A DNA stretch of 48,602 nucleotides from an uncultured Helicobacteraceae bacterium (GCA_947176375.1 CAMWQM010000015.1:1-48602); one strand, 5' to 3'; shown: positions 1-10,264, numbered from the stretch's first letter. Numbers and translations are program-made. The notes: generated by a model from the sequence alone, not told the origin.

Positions 1-914
1 GCGCGAAACCCTAGGATTCATTTCAATAACAGTCATTCGTCCATTTCTAGGATTGATTGCAAATTGCACATTAGAACCACCTGTATCTACACCAATTTCA
101 CGTAGAATCTTAAATGAGGCATCACGCATTCGTTGATATTCTTTATCTGTAAGTGTTAGGGCTGGAGCAATAGTGATAGAATCTCCCGTATGCACTCCCA
201 TCGGGTCAAGATTTTCAATGCTGCATACAATTATACAATTATCATTTTTATCTCTAATTACTTCCATTTCATATTCTTTCCAGCCAAGGAGCGACTCTTC
301 GATTAGAATCTCATTTATTGGCGAGACATTAAGCCCAAATTGAGCTAGATTTTTAAACTCATCAATATTATACGCTACGCCACTACCACCACCTGCAAGT
401 GTAAAACTAGCCCTTATAATAAGTGGGAAACCGATATCTTGAGCAATTTTTAATGCCTGTTCTAAATCATAAGCATATCCACTCTTTGGCACATCAATGC
501 CTATCTTTATCATCGCTTCTTTAAAGACTTTTCTATCTTCACCTTTTTGTATAGCATTTGGATTTGCACCTAGGAATTTGATATTTTCTAGCATTCCTTT
601 TTTGTGCATACTCATTGCGACATTAAGTGCGGTTTGTCCACCCATGGTCGGCAAAATTGCATCGATATTTTCTTTTTGCAAAATATCTTTTATAATTTCT
701 TCATTAATCGGCTCAATATAAGTTCTATCAGCAAACTCTGGGTCTGTCATAATTGTAGCTGGATTTGAGTTAATCAAAATTACTCTATAACCTAGTTCTT
801 TTAGTGTTTTTGCTGCTTGAGTGCCAGAGTAGTCAAACTCACAAGCCTGTCCAATTACAATAGGACCAGAACCTATTAGCAAAATATTTTTTATATCTTC
901 TCTTTTTGGCATAT
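1..914 (-). CDS. carB: Carbamoyl-phosphate synthase large subunit, N-terminal part (cut by window edge)
   Basis: The reading frame starts at the ATG at 914 ([19 protein letters not shown]) and stays open for 304 codons to the window edge, so the C-terminal two thirds are missing. CarB makes carbamoyl phosphate from bicarbonate, ammonia from CarA-held glutamine and two ATP, feeding pyrimidine and arginine synthesis. Visible family motifs are the glycine-rich [17 protein letters not shown] near residues 15-31, [20 protein letters not shown] and the ATP-grasp glycine loop AGGGSG. The frame begins at the expected N-terminus with no disruption. carA is not next to it upstream. Confidence 0.95.
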
Positions 915-1098
915 TTCCTTCTTACTTTATAAAAAATTTGTAGATTCTATATAAAAGGAGTTAAAAATTTAATTATAAAATGGATTTTATAAGCATTTAT
1001 ATCAAATCTTTTAAGATAATTTTATAAGCTTTATTTTTAAAATAATCATTTAAAAAATATTGATATAAAATTTTGCTTACTAAGTTCATAAAAATTCA

Positions 1099-1446
1099 CT
1101 AGCACTTTTTATTATAAACAATCTCTATTAAGGTAATTCCTTTTGGAATAAATCTAGCCATATTTTGCATCATAAAAGCCCCATTTTTACCATTATATTT
1201 TTTGATAGCATTTTCTAAGTTACTATCAGGCTTTTTAGCTATCTCTTTTTTCCATTAGGCAATATAAACTAATTAAAGCCTTTTGCCTAGCTTTTTAAAT
1301 ATTATCTTTTCACTGGTTTTCTTCACTATCTTGTAGTGAATGGCTATCTGCAATTCTTCCACACTGCAAAGAGTTTTTGTATTTTTATCCAAATATGAGC
1401 GTAAAAATCGAATTATGCTATGCCAAAAAATGATAATATTTGCCAT
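1099..1446 (-). pseudogene. Decayed protein-coding remnant, family not recognised
   Basis: A 57-codon frame (1446-1273) starts MANIIIFWHSII. It is followed in another frame by a 52-codon open stretch (1254-1099) containing AIKKYNGKNGAFMMQNMARF and ending at a stop. A third frame reads KALISLYCLMEK across the junction. Lysine-rich, protein-like composition continuing through shifted frames suggests one gene broken by at least two indels. I do not recognise the family, and chance open frames in AT-rich DNA remain possible. Confidence 0.3.
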
Positions 1447-1470
1447 ACTTCATTATAAATATTTACTTAA

Positions 1471-1500
1471 ATCAATTTTGCTTATCAAATCAAAATTGAT
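1471..1500. repeat. Inverted repeat, 10-bp arms
   Basis: ATCAATTTTG at 1471 and CAAAATTGAT at 1491 are perfect complements separated by 10 bases. Neither side has a strong T-run, so a terminator role is uncertain. It lies just upstream (minus sense) of the decayed fragment. Confidence 0.4.
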
Positions 1501-1847
1501 AAAAATTTAGAATCAGGCAAATACGAAATACATTAACTAATTTTTTATCTATGCAAGAATCTAAAAGATGATGTAATATCTAAAAAATAAATATTAGGAT
1601 TGAATTCTCAAAGCTTTGCAAAATACCACCTCATCATCTCTTGTCATAAAAAATATAAATCTCTTACTTTTTGCATTTCACCGCTCCTTATTTTTCCTCT
1701 TTTTATTTAAAAATCTGTGATTTAATACATTCCTAATTAGCCCAAAATAAAATTATATATCAAATTTAAAATTAAAATATTTGCATTATTTTAGATTCTA
1801 AAAATTTATGTATTGTAAACAATAACTTGAATGTGAAAGTAAAAAAC

Positions 1848-2222
1848 TGGTGGAGCTGTGGGGAATTGAACCCCAGTCCAAAAATCAAACCACAAAGACC
1901 TCGACATACTTAAAAAACGAAGTTAGAATCTTTTTATACATTACAACTTCAAATAATATATAAGCAATCTAGGAAATTCTTAATCTATTTTGCCCTAAAT
2001 TGCAAAATAGAAGCATCTAGCTAAAGTTAGGGATTAAATAAATCGCTAGAATATCTACTTACTCCCGCTCCTAAAAGTTAAGTTAAACTTATGCAGCTCT
2101 CGCATAAGCTGGAGCTAGTTTATTTGTGTTTGCATTTAAATTTAATTGATAATTTTGCAGTATTATCAAACTGGTATGCAATCTTTGCCTTTTATATTCC
2201 TGTCGAACGCCAAATCAGCCCC
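1848..2222 (-). ncRNA. ssrA: tmRNA (ssrA)
   Basis: The RNA rescues stalled ribosomes, acting first as an alanyl-tRNA and then as an mRNA that adds a degradation tag. Read on the minus strand, the 5' end GGGGCTGATTTGGC and the 3' end GACTGGGGTTCAATTCCCC plus CAGCTCCACCA form the tRNA-like half, with the T-arm and an encoded CCA. The 375-nt length is normal for a one-piece tmRNA. The tag reading frame lies in the middle. No clear terminator is visible past 1848. Confidence 0.95.
2089..2133 (-). other. tmRNA tag-peptide reading frame
   Basis: Inside ssrA, GCA at 2133 opens a 14-codon frame ending in TAA at 2089 and reading ANTNKLAPAYARAA. It resembles the Campylobacter-type tag ending in APAYAKAA, with Arg in place of Lys near the end. 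The resume codon is inferred from that similarity. Confidence 0.85.
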
Positions 2223-2460
2223 AAACAAATATACTATTTGAAAGGTTAAGATTCTATCAAAGTTAGCAAATAAAAGTCAAATGGTTGCTTTTTCAAACAT
2301 TGGGCAAAAGCTTTTTGTAAAGCAAATTTTTATGTATTTTAAAAGATTATAATCAAGCTTTTTATTAAATAAATTTTTGGTTGCTTTTAAAAAAATCCTT
2401 TGTTTAAAAAATAATTAAATTTTTAATATCAATTTCACAAACTCTACACACTTAATCTAT

Positions 2461-2466
2461 TACAAT
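2461..2466 (+). promoter_or_regulatory. Candidate -10 box for the DUF1104 gene
   Basis: TACAAT lies 53 bases before the start codon in AT-rich DNA. It fits the relaxed epsilonproteobacterial -10 pattern TAnAAT only approximately. No -35 is expected in this group. Confidence 0.3.
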
Positions 2467-2519
2467 TTCACAACTTAAAAATTAAATTTAAGTTAATAAC
2501 AATTTTCAAGGAGTAAATT

Positions 2520-2921
2520 ATGAAAAAGATTCTAAAATTTAGTATAGCTACTTTAGCATTAAGTGGTATATTATTTGCGGCAGATTACAGCAAGGTTAGC
2601 AATGATGAATTAATCAAAATGTCTGGCAGTGTGCAACCAAAAGATATGCTTGATTATAAAATCGAGGTTGGCAAAAGAGTAGATGAAATGACTATGAAAG
2701 ATGCAAATGAATTCAAAAATAAAATAAGAGAGCAAGAGAAACAAGTCTATGATAATATGAAAGTAAAAGATTTCAAAGCTCGTCAAAAAGCCATTATGGA
2801 GGCAATGAAAGAGCAATGTAAAAATGATAAACCTAAATGCGCTAAAATGGACAGATTCCAAAATAAACACAATGAGCATTTCAAAAAATTTGATTGTGAT
2901 GGCAACAAACCTAAAAAATAA
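2520..2921 (+). CDS. Periplasmic DUF1104-family protein
   Basis: This 133-residue secreted protein has no assigned reaction. A signal peptide is clear: [20 protein letters not shown], then cleavage before ADYS. The mature part is charged and helical, with a conserved-looking [10 protein letters not shown] segment and three Cys near the C-terminus (CKNDKPKC and FDCDG). The pattern matches the small DUF1104 periplasmic proteins of Helicobacter and Campylobacter. The start is supported by AAGGAG about six bases upstream. It stands alone between ssrA and the nap operon, with its own upstream gap. The family call is from memory of the pattern. Confidence 0.75.
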   Translation: MKKILKFSIATLALSGILFAADYSKVSNDELIKMSGSVQPKDMLDYKIEVGKRVDEMTMKDANEFKNKIREQEKQVYDNMKVKDFKARQKAIMEAMKEQCKNDKPKCAKMDRFQNKHNEHFKKFDCDGNKPKK

Positions 2922-3417
2922 TTATAATTTGCTTTAATTTTGCATATCTTGCAATTTTGAAGCACTAAATTTCCCCATTTTAATCCTAATTTTGATTATT
3001 TTAGTTATTTGACTAAATTAAATAATTAGCTTTATAATCTATTACAAAAGCAAATATATAATTTTAGTTACAGTAAAATAAAGTGCTATTTCTATTAATT
3101 TTTATAAACAAATTAAAAACTAGTAGCTTAAAGAATAAATACAAATCTTTTAAAAAATAGTTAGTTTATAAGGTAGAATCTATAATTTATTTGGATTTAG
3201 AATCATAAGACAAATATTATTCTGCAATATATATAAATAGTTTTCTTGGATTTTTATAAAGTTTATAATCTTAATAAAGGCTTTTGTAATTTTAAATAAT
3301 AATTTTAAACTAGCTTGAAAAAATCCATATAGAGATTATGCTATTGCACATAGATTCTGTTTTTACAAAAGAGGCTTAAAAAAATATAATAATATTTTTA
3401 AATTTTTTATACAAAAT
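2922..3417. other. Intergenic gap, nothing recognised
   Basis: About 500 AT-rich bases between a plus-strand gene and the 3' end of the minus-strand nap operon. I see no open frame of note and no strong hairpin. It presumably holds the termination signals of both units. Confidence 0.5.
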
Positions 3418-3765
3418 CTATTTATTTTTCATCATATAATCTACGCTTCCTGTATATCTAATATTTTTAAGCGGAATATTCTCGTCATTTAGCACTTTTG
3501 GTAGATCTTTTGACATATTTGAAATTTCATCTTTTAGCTCGTCTTCAAAATACGAGTAGTGCATAGAAGCTGAAATCACACCATTTGTACTTTCTATCTC
3601 TTTTAGCAACTTTACTTCCTCATTTACATTTTCTGCTTCAATCACTGCAATAATCGTGGAATCTTCTTTTAGTGCAATTTCCACTCCATTGATTTTAGAT
3701 AAATTTTTAGCACAAGATTCCAAATCTTTTGCTAATGTTTTTATAATTATGCTTGAAATATTCAT
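3418..3765 (-). CDS. napD: NapD, chaperone for periplasmic nitrate reductase
   Basis: NapD binds the Tat signal of NapA in the cytoplasm and holds it until cofactor loading is complete. I place the start at the ATG at 3765 (MNISSIIIKTLAK, 115 aa). An AAGGGG site lies about ten bases upstream, and the N-terminus then matches NapD. A longer frame upstream would only add a spurious hydrophobic stretch overlapping napL. The body shows the ferredoxin-like NapD pattern, with INGVEIAL and STNGVISASMHYSYFEDE. It is the last gene of the nap operon, 22 bases after napL. Confidence 0.88.
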   Translation of the reverse strand: MNISSIIIKTLAKDLESCAKNLSKINGVEIALKEDSTIIAVIEAENVNEEVKLLKEIESTNGVISASMHYSYFEDELKDEISNMSKDLPKVLNDENIPLKNIRYTGSVDYMMKNK

Positions 3766-3787
3766 TCTTAAAGCCCCTTTTTTGAAG

Positions 3788-4726
3788 TTAATTAATTTTC
3801 CAAAATAAAATACTTTTACTATCAAAACTAGCGACAATATTGCTATTATCAATAAAAATTATGCTATTTGGCAAAGCATCACCACCATTTAGTAATACGA
3901 TCTTTTTTAGATTCGCTGTATTAAAAATCAAAATATCATTATTTTCATTGAAACTAACAGCCCCTAGGGTAGAATCCTTTGATAAAGCCACAGCATAGGA
4001 TAAAAATTCAGTCTCTAGTCTTTTAAAACTAGCGCTATTTTTATAATACACACCGCAAGCCTTATCTCTACCTGCACTTAAAATCACATTAAATTTGCTA
4101 TCTAGCATATAGACATTATCAAAATTTGCCCCTTCTAACTCTTTACTTATTTTGCCATTTTTTAAATCAATTATATAGATAATTCCACCCTCCGTCGTTG
4201 AAATAGCTTCATTTTCATTTATAATTAAATCAGAAAATACCGCTTCACTAGGCTTTACTCTCCAAACTATATGATTTTGTTTTAGATTATAAAGCCAAAT
4301 TTCATTGCTTAAAAATCCAAGTAAAATATTATCATTATCAATAAAATACGCCTTTTTGATAATAGAATCTGCATTATTTATATCAAGATTTACTAGTTTC
4401 CTATCTTCATAGAGGGAGATTTTTGAGCTACCATTTGAATCTTGACTTAAGATTAGCAGTTTTTTACCATCAATTGTATGAGTTTGAAAAACTTTTGGCT
4501 CAATTTTATTACCAAAATAATCACTAATAGAATCTAGCTTTATAGAATCTAGCTTTTTTTTAGAATTGATATTATAAATCTCAACTTCCCCATTATCACT
4601 AGATACATAAAGAATATCTTTATAAATAAAAATAGAGCTTATAAAATTTTGTGTATATATTTTTGAATTCGGTTGAAGTGCATTTAAAACAATACTAAAT
4701 AATAAAAAAAGAATAATTTTTTGCAT
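3788..4726 (-). CDS. napL: NapL, periplasmic beta-propeller protein of the nap operon
   Basis: NapL is found in epsilonproteobacterial nap operons and has a poorly defined accessory role. The 312-residue product starts with a signal peptide (MQKIILFLLFSIVLNA). WD40/PQQ-like blades follow, for example LYVSSDNGEVEIYNI, AISTTEGGIIYIIDLKNGKI and ILSAGRDKACGVYY. No catalytic motif is visible. It lies 13 bases after napF and 22 before napD in the same operon, and that position is the main basis for the name. Confidence 0.85.
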   Translation of the reverse strand: MQKIILFLLFSIVLNALQPNSKIYTQNFISSIFIYKDILYVSSDNGEVEIYNINSKKKLDSIKLDSISDYFGNKIEPKVFQTHTIDGKKLLILSQDSNGSSKISLYEDRKLVNLDINNADSIIKKAYFIDNDNILLGFLSNEIWLYNLKQNHIVWRVKPSEAVFSDLIINENEAISTTEGGIIYIIDLKNGKISKELEGANFDNVYMLDSKFNVILSAGRDKACGVYYKNSASFKRLETEFLSYAVALSKDSTLGAVSFNENNDILIFNTANLKKIVLLNGGDALPNSIIFIDNSNIVASFDSKSILFWKIN

Positions 4727-4739
4727 TATAAAAGCCTTT

Positions 4740-5183
4740 TTAAAAGATATTTATACAATAAGTCGGGCATACACTTATGCAAAATCCGCATTTATTGCAA
4801 GTTTCGTTAATTTGTGGATATAAATCGCCAATAAATTTTATACTTTTTTTATCACAAATATCAAGACAATATCTACATAATGTCTTATTCCACGCTAAAC
4901 ATTTATTTTTATCAAGATTAATATTCGCAAAAATATTATCTCCTAGTCCCAAATCAAGCAGACCAAAAGACTTTTCTTTGCAAATATCAGCACATTTAGC
5001 ACAAAAAGTGCAACCACTTGAGCTAAAATCTAAAGAGATTTCACTCTCTTCTTTCTTGATAATTTTCTCATCACATATATTAATACAGGGAGAATCTTCA
5101 CATTGCAAACAAGATTCTAAAATTTTAGAATCTTTGCAATAAGGAAGAATGATATTTTTATTTTTCTTAAAAATATGCCTCAT
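4740..5183 (-). CDS. napF: NapF, iron-sulfur maturation/electron protein
   Basis: NapF is a cytoplasmic ferredoxin-like protein that helps mature NapA. The 147 residues carry several cysteine clusters: CLQCEDSPCINIC, CTFCAKCADIC, a third degenerate group (CRYCLDIC) and CNKCGFCISVC near the C-terminus. This is consistent with three to four [4Fe-4S] sites. There is no signal peptide, as expected. It lies between napB (9 bases upstream) and napL (13 bases downstream). Confidence 0.9.
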   Translation of the reverse strand: MRHIFKKNKNIILPYCKDSKILESCLQCEDSPCINICDEKIIKKEESEISLDFSSSGCTFCAKCADICKEKSFGLLDLGLGDNIFANINLDKNKCLAWNKTLCRYCLDICDKKSIKFIGDLYPQINETCNKCGFCISVCPTYCINIF

Positions 5184-5192
5184 TCTTGCCTT

Positions 5193-5702
5193 TTATTCTA
5201 CACCCTCATCAAGTATATCTAATAGATTTGATTTTTTCTTATCAATTTCGTTTCTAAAATCTGCTTTAAAATTATTCTTAACAAGTGGCATAGCATTTAC
5301 TTGCGGGGTATGGCAAGCAACACAATTAAATCTCGCATCGACAACATCATTAGTTTTTTTACCTGTAAAAGTATCAAATGTATGAGATTCTGGCACAGAA
5401 ATGATATTTGTAAGCTTTGCATTCTCTGGTGAATGGCAACTTAAGCACATATTCATATCCTGTGTAATTTCCATCATTCCCTCTGTATCGTGAGAAATCA
5501 TAGGCGGTGCATTCTCATATGAGCGCTCTATTGTTATACTCTCTCCTGCTGGAGTGGCAATATAGCTATAATCCTGCAACACTACATTTTCACTATTTAA
5601 TGGAGTGCTTCTAAAGCCCATACTATCCTCACTTATACCTGCACTTCCACAACCAATTATTACTAGCATAAAAGCCAAGAATCCAAATATCTTTTTTTTC
5701 AT
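5193..5702 (-). CDS. napB: NapB, dihaem cytochrome c subunit of nitrate reductase
   Basis: NapB passes electrons from the NapGH quinol branch to NapA in the periplasm. The 169 residues include two haem-binding motifs, CLSCH and CVACH. The likely axial histidines lie in SHDTEGM and PESHTFD. The N-terminus MKKKIFGFLAFMLVIIGCGS reads as a lipoprotein signal (IIG-C) rather than an ordinary cleavable peptide, so the protein may be membrane-anchored. The start codon overlaps the napH stop by one base, implying coupled translation. Confidence 0.93.
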   Translation of the reverse strand: MKKKIFGFLAFMLVIIGCGSAGISEDSMGFRSTPLNSENVVLQDYSYIATPAGESITIERSYENAPPMISHDTEGMMEITQDMNMCLSCHSPENAKLTNIISVPESHTFDTFTGKKTNDVVDARFNCVACHTPQVNAMPLVKNNFKADFRNEIDKKKSNLLDILDEGVE

Positions 5703-6511
5703 TATTTCTCTCCTTTAAAATCAAAAATTCCATATTTAAGTGCATTATCATTACATACTTCAATACACCTAGCACATTTTATACAATCAATATTATTGAT
5801 TGTTCCGCTTCTTACACCAATTAAATCTAATACTTGAGGCTCTGGACATATAGCAAAGCAATTTTTACAATCCGTGCAGTTATCTTTATTATGTCTTACA
5901 CGAAGCAGACTAAACTTACCAATGATAGAATAAGTCGCCCCAAGAGGACAAATATATCCACAAAATCCATTCTTTAAAAAGAATAAGTCAAATAAAAACA
6001 CACTCAAAACCCCAAAGATTCCAAATCCCATTCCAAAGATAATACCTCTATGCAACATTGAAATAGGGCTTATTAAGTCAAATGCAGCGATACTAAAAAC
6101 AAAGCTTATTATTAGGCTCAAAGCTAACACGCCATATTTGATTTTCCTGGTTATATTTAGCTTTTTTTGCATTGCATTTAGTTTGAAAATTCTACGCAAA
6201 AATGCAGAAAGATCAGTTACCATATTCATAGGACAAATATACGCACAATAACCTCTACCTAGGAAGATTCCATATATTACTAAAACAACTACAAGCCCAA
6301 TTATTGCTTCACTTGCAATGGCAGCAATCCCTCCTGCTAAAAAAATTTGCGCCATTGATAATGGATCACTCATAGGAATAATATAAAAGATTTTAGATGA
6401 ATTTAAATTACCCTCAAAAAAATGGAAAGAATAATAAGCACAGATTGCAAAAGTAGCAAGGATTCCCATTTGAAATACTCGCCTTAATATTAAAAATCCA
6501 TATTTTTTCAT
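5702..6511 (-). CDS. napH: NapH, membrane quinol dehydrogenase subunit
   Basis: NapH sits in the inner membrane and, with NapG, oxidises menaquinol for nitrate reduction, replacing NapC in this lineage. The 269 residues show about four membrane segments. There are two CxxxCP motifs (CAYICPMNM and CGYICPLGA) and two C-terminal [4Fe-4S] groups (CTDCKNCFAICP and CIKCARCIEVC). It lies two bases after napG and overlaps napB. Confidence 0.94.
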   Translation of the reverse strand: MKKYGFLILRRVFQMGILATFAICAYYSFHFFEGNLNSSKIFYIIPMSDPLSMAQIFLAGGIAAIASEAIIGLVVVLVIYGIFLGRGYCAYICPMNMVTDLSAFLRRIFKLNAMQKKLNITRKIKYGVLALSLIISFVFSIAAFDLISPISMLHRGIIFGMGFGIFGVLSVFLFDLFFLKNGFCGYICPLGATYSIIGKFSLLRVRHNKDNCTDCKNCFAICPEPQVLDLIGVRSGTINNIDCIKCARCIEVCNDNALKYGIFDFKGEK

Positions 6512-6513
6512 TT

Positions 6514-7305
6514 TTAAAATTCCCCATTATTTAGATAATCAATAGCTCCATTTATCGAAGATTTTTTCTCCTCAACTTCTAGGTTTTCTAACCTTTTTTC
6601 ATCTTCTTTATCCCAGCCTTTTATATAGTTTGTTCCTACACTTCCTAAAACTTTATCTCTAGGTAATACCATAATAGCAGCTTTTTGTGTAATACAAGCC
6701 TTTTCGCACAATCCACATCCTGTGCAAACATCACTATCCACAACAGGTAACAAATATGAGTGCTTATTAGTTCTATCATTTTGCTTGTATTCTAGCTTGA
6801 TTGCTTTATCAATTAGCGGACAAGCCCTATGACAAGCATCACACTGAATCCCCCAATAAGCAACACAAGATTTATCATCTACTATTGCCACACCCATTCT
6901 TGCCTTATTTATATCCATTGCAGATTCTTTAGAATCTAAATCATCTTTATATAATAATTTTTCATCTAAAGCATCTGTAGGACAAACAGGCACACAAGGC
7001 ACATCAACACACATATAACATGGAATCTCTCGTGGAGTGAAATAGGGAGTTCCAGTTGGCAGTGAATCTTGTGGTTCTGCAAGTTTCAATGTGTTATATG
7101 GACAAAATGTTACACATCTACCACATTTTATACAAAGTTTTAAAAACTCACTCTCCTCTCTTGCTCCTGGTGGTCTTAAGCTAAAAGCTGAAGCTTTAGC
7201 TTTAGAAATATAAGCACTCCAAATCAATGCACTGAATGCAAAGATTCCTACTCCTTGCGCAGTTTTGATTATGGCATTTCGTCTATCTTTATCTACTTGC
7301 TGCAT
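6514..7305 (-). CDS. napG: NapG, Tat-exported iron-sulfur protein
   Basis: NapG is the periplasmic-side partner of NapH. The N-terminus MQQVDKDRRNAIIKTAQ resembles a twin-arginine signal and is followed by a hydrophobic stretch to about residue 38. Four ferredoxin-type cysteine groups follow: CIKCGRCVTFCP, CYMCVDVPCVPVCP, CDACHRACP and CTGCGLCEKAC. At 263 residues it is of normal length. It follows napA after six bases. Confidence 0.94.
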   Translation of the reverse strand: MQQVDKDRRNAIIKTAQGVGIFAFSALIWSAYISKAKASAFSLRPPGAREESEFLKLCIKCGRCVTFCPYNTLKLAEPQDSLPTGTPYFTPREIPCYMCVDVPCVPVCPTDALDEKLLYKDDLDSKESAMDINKARMGVAIVDDKSCVAYWGIQCDACHRACPLIDKAIKLEYKQNDRTNKHSYLLPVVDSDVCTGCGLCEKACITQKAAIMVLPRDKVLGSVGTNYIKGWDKEDEKRLENLEVEEKKSSINGAIDYLNNGEF

Positions 7306-7311
7306 ACTAAA

Positions 7312-10074
7312 TTAAGCCTTATATATTTTTACCGCACATTTTTTAAAGTCTGTTTCTTTAGATATAGGACAAGTTGCATCTAAGCAAACTTTGTTGATTA
7401 AAACATTCTCATCAAACCAAGGCACATAAATAAGCCCTTTTGGTGGTCTATTTCGCCCTCTTATATCAATTTTTGCTTTAACTTTAGAGCGTCTGCTTTC
7501 AATCCAAATCGCATCGCCTTGTTTTAAATTATTTGCTTTTGCATCACTCTCATGCATATAACAAAGTGCTTCTGGCACTGCACGATAAAGCTCTGGCACT
7601 CTCATAGTCATTGTTCCACTATGCCAATGCTCTAGCACTCTTCCTGTGCAAAGCCATAATGGATAGTTAGAATCTGGCATTTCAACTGGATCCATATAAG
7701 GACGTAAGAAAATTTTTGCCTTGTTGTTAATATCTACTTGCTTATTACCAGGTTTTTTAACATCACCGCTAGACATTTTTTTGCCTTTATTTCCATAGAA
7801 TACAAATTCTTTTCCATTAGAGTTTTTAGCATAAGTATCATATTTGCTATTAAATCTCCATTGAGTTTCTTTTCCATCTACAACAGGCCATCTTAAGCCA
7901 CGCACTTTGTGATAAGTGTTAAAGTCTGCCAAATCGTGAGCGTGTCCAAGTCCAAATTGCCTATACTCTTCCCAAAGATATTTTTGAACAAAGAATCCAT
8001 ATCCTCCAAATACTTTTCCATCGCTTCCTACCACATTTCTACTATCGCCAAATACTTCTGTATTATCAAATTCACCCATTATAGAATCTTTTGGGCTAAA
8101 TTTCTTAGCATCACTATTTGAAAATAAAACTTCAAAAAGTGTAGAATCTTCGCTATATCCCATATCTTTTGCTTCATTTAACACATTTTTTAATTTTAGA
8201 TTTTCATAGTCTTTGCCCCAAACTTCTTTTAATTTGAATCTCTTTGAAAACTCCATAATTTGCCAAGTATCGCTCATTGCTTCGCCTTGTGGAAGCACTT
8301 GCTGTCTCCAATGTTGAGTTCTTCGCTCTGCATTTCCATAAGCTCCCCATTTTTCATAAATCATTGCAGTAGGAAGTATCAAGTCAGCCACTTTTGCGGA
8401 GATTCCTGGATAACATTCACTAACTACGATGAAATTATCTAAATTCCTTGCTGCATTTATCCAATGCTCTGCATTTGCAGAGTTATGCCAAGGATTATTT
8501 ACATGCACCCAAATCCACTTAATTTTGGAATCCTCTAAATCACGCATAATTTTCATATAATGCGCTCCAATATTTCCATTTAGTGTGCCACTAGGGAGTT
8601 TCCAAATTTTTTCTGTTACTTCTCTGTGCTTTGGATTATTTACAACCATATCTGCTGGAAGTCTGTGTGCGAAAGTTCCAACTTCTCTTGCAGTTCCACA
8701 AGCACTAGGTTGTCCTGTTAAAGAGAATGCTCCACTTCCAGGCTTGCTCTGTTTGCCTAATAATAAATGCACCATATAGCTTTGCTCATTTACCCAAGTT
8801 CCTCTTTGGTGCTGGTTCATTCCCATTGTCCAGAAACTTACGATTTTTCTATTTTTATCAATATAATAATTAGCTAGAGTTTGTAGTTTTTCTTTAAAAG
8901 ATTCTAAACTTTCATCATCATTTCCTTTTGCCAATTTCGCAACAAAATCAAGTGTATAAGGTTGTAAGCCTTTCTTAAACTCCTCAAAGCTAATCTCCCA
9001 GTGATTTCCACCATTATTAGCATTATCCATTTTCATATTATCGCCACTTTTAATACCTAAATATTGCAATGTTACACCCTCATTATCACTAACAATTTTA
9101 GATACTTCTTTTGCAACTGTGTCTTTTTCGCTAGGCTTAAAATTTGGGTGATTTGGATTATTTCTCATTCCATAGCCTATATTTACGAATCCTGTGCTAA
9201 AGACGCAGTTATCTTTTACAAATTTGTTATCAATCGCATTTCTATCAATGATTTCTTTTGCTATATAATTCCAGATAGCCAAATCTGTATGAGGTTTGAA
9301 AATTATTTCAATATCCGCTAAATCTGAAGTTCTATTTGTAAATGTACTTAAATTAATTACCTTGACATTAGGATTTGAAAGTTTTCTATTTGATACACGA
9401 CTCCATAAAATTGGATGCATTTCTGCCATATTTGCTCCCCAAGTTACAATCGTATCAGTTAATTCTATATCATCATAGCAGCCAGCGGGCTCATCGATTC
9501 CAAAAGTTTCCATAAATGCTACAACTGCACTTGCCATACAATGTCTTGCATTTGGGTCAATATTATTGCTTCTAAAACCACCCTTAATTAGCTTAACTGC
9601 AGCGTATCCCTCTTGAACTGTATATTGTCCAGAGCCAAAAACACCAATTCCTGTTGGTCCAAGCTCGTTATAAGTCTTTTTAAATTGCTTCTCCATTTCA
9701 TCAAAAGCTCTTTTCCAGCTAACAGGTTGGAATTTTCCTTTTTTGTCAAATTCTCCTTTAGAATTAACTCTAAGAAGAGGTTTTGTTATTCTATCTGCTC
9801 CATACATAATTTTTGCACAAAAATAACCTTTAATGCAGTTTAACCCACGATTTACAGGTGCTTCTGGATCTCCTTTTACCGCTACTATTTGTTTATCTTT
9901 TGTAGCTACCATTATTCCACAGCCTGTTCCGCAGAATCTACAAACAGCTTTATCCCATCTCCATCCACTCTCAGCATTGCTTTTAGCTGCACTAAGTGAG
10001 CTTGGAATAGAGATTCCAGCAGTAGCAGCAGCTGAAGCTATCGCTGCACTTTTTAAAAACTCTCTTCGCTCCAT
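7312..10074 (-). CDS. napA: NapA, periplasmic nitrate reductase catalytic subunit
   Basis: NapA reduces nitrate to nitrite using a bis-MGD molybdenum cofactor and one [4Fe-4S] cluster. The twin-arginine signal is RREFLK at residues 3-8. The cluster ligands are C45, C48, C52 and C80 (CRFCGTGCG ... NRGLNC), and the molybdenum cysteine is C179 in NARHCMAS. The 920-residue length fits epsilonproteobacterial NapA. AGGAG lies about six bases before the ATG. It is the first gene of the operon, with the promoter in the 190-bp gap shared with gmd. It likely supports anaerobic or microaerobic respiration. Confidence 0.97.
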   Translation of the reverse strand: MERREFLKSAAIASAAATAGISIPSSLSAAKSNAESGWRWDKAVCRFCGTGCGIMVATKDKQIVAVKGDPEAPVNRGLNCIKGYFCAKIMYGADRITKPLLRVNSKGEFDKKGKFQPVSWKRAFDEMEKQFKKTYNELGPTGIGVFGSGQYTVQEGYAAVKLIKGGFRSNNIDPNARHCMASAVVAFMETFGIDEPAGCYDDIELTDTIVTWGANMAEMHPILWSRVSNRKLSNPNVKVINLSTFTNRTSDLADIEIIFKPHTDLAIWNYIAKEIIDRNAIDNKFVKDNCVFSTGFVNIGYGMRNNPNHPNFKPSEKDTVAKEVSKIVSDNEGVTLQYLGIKSGDNMKMDNANNGGNHWEISFEEFKKGLQPYTLDFVAKLAKGNDDESLESFKEKLQTLANYYIDKNRKIVSFWTMGMNQHQRGTWVNEQSYMVHLLLGKQSKPGSGAFSLTGQPSACGTAREVGTFAHRLPADMVVNNPKHREVTEKIWKLPSGTLNGNIGAHYMKIMRDLEDSKIKWIWVHVNNPWHNSANAEHWINAARNLDNFIVVSECYPGISAKVADLILPTAMIYEKWGAYGNAERRTQHWRQQVLPQGEAMSDTWQIMEFSKRFKLKEVWGKDYENLKLKNVLNEAKDMGYSEDSTLFEVLFSNSDAKKFSPKDSIMGEFDNTEVFGDSRNVVGSDGKVFGGYGFFVQKYLWEEYRQFGLGHAHDLADFNTYHKVRGLRWPVVDGKETQWRFNSKYDTYAKNSNGKEFVFYGNKGKKMSSGDVKKPGNKQVDINNKAKIFLRPYMDPVEMPDSNYPLWLCTGRVLEHWHSGTMTMRVPELYRAVPEALCYMHESDAKANNLKQGDAIWIESRRSKVKAKIDIRGRNRPPKGLIYVPWFDENVLINKVCLDATCPISKETDFKKCAVKIYKA

Positions 10075-10264
10075 ATTTACTCCTAAAATTAAATGTCTAC
10101 TTGGATATTAATCCAAAGCGTAGGCATAGTATCTTAAAAAGTTTTTTAAATCTTTGCCCTATATCAATAAACGCAATATAAGTTTTTATACAAATAGAAC
10201 AAAATTGTATAAAATTAACAAATATTTTTATATAATCCACTCTTTGATTTATTAAGGATTAACT
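10075..10264. promoter_or_regulatory. Divergent promoter region between napA and gmd
   Basis: This 190-bp AT-rich spacer must drive napA leftwards and gmd rightwards. TATAAT at 10231-10236, 29 bases before the gmd ATG, is a good -10 for gmd. For napA the -10 is less clear. An imperfect inverted repeat, ATTGT to ACAAAT at 10204-10223, might be an operator for a Crp-type regulator, but the match is weak. Confidence 0.5.

Larger units (their letters stand above)
915..1847. other. Long AT-rich gap with decayed coding traces
   Basis: No intact gene is visible in these 930 bases. Short minus-strand open stretches (1099-1254 and 1273-1446) look like pieces of one broken gene. A further possible piece lies near 1610-1690, where an AAGGAG-like site precedes short frames interrupted by stops. 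A 10-bp inverted repeat sits at 1471-1500. Confidence 0.5.

Noticed and set aside
2610-2965. Minus-strand frames overlapping the DUF1104 gene
   Set aside because: The sense gene has a signal peptide and ribosome-binding site; the antisense frames are compositional shadows.
3766-3852. Longer NapD start with a hydrophobic N-terminus
   Set aside because: The extra residues overlap napL and lack a ribosome-binding site, while AAGGGG precedes the internal ATG at 3765. NapD is cytoplasmic.
7909-9843. Several 60-85 codon frames on the plus strand inside napA
   Set aside because: They are antisense to a well-supported gene, lack ribosome-binding sites and resemble no protein.
10204-10223. Inverted repeat between napA and gmd as an Fnr/NssR operator
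   Set aside because: The half-sites match each other only in part and do not fit a TTAAC-N4-GTTAA type site, so it is mentioned only as a weak possibility.
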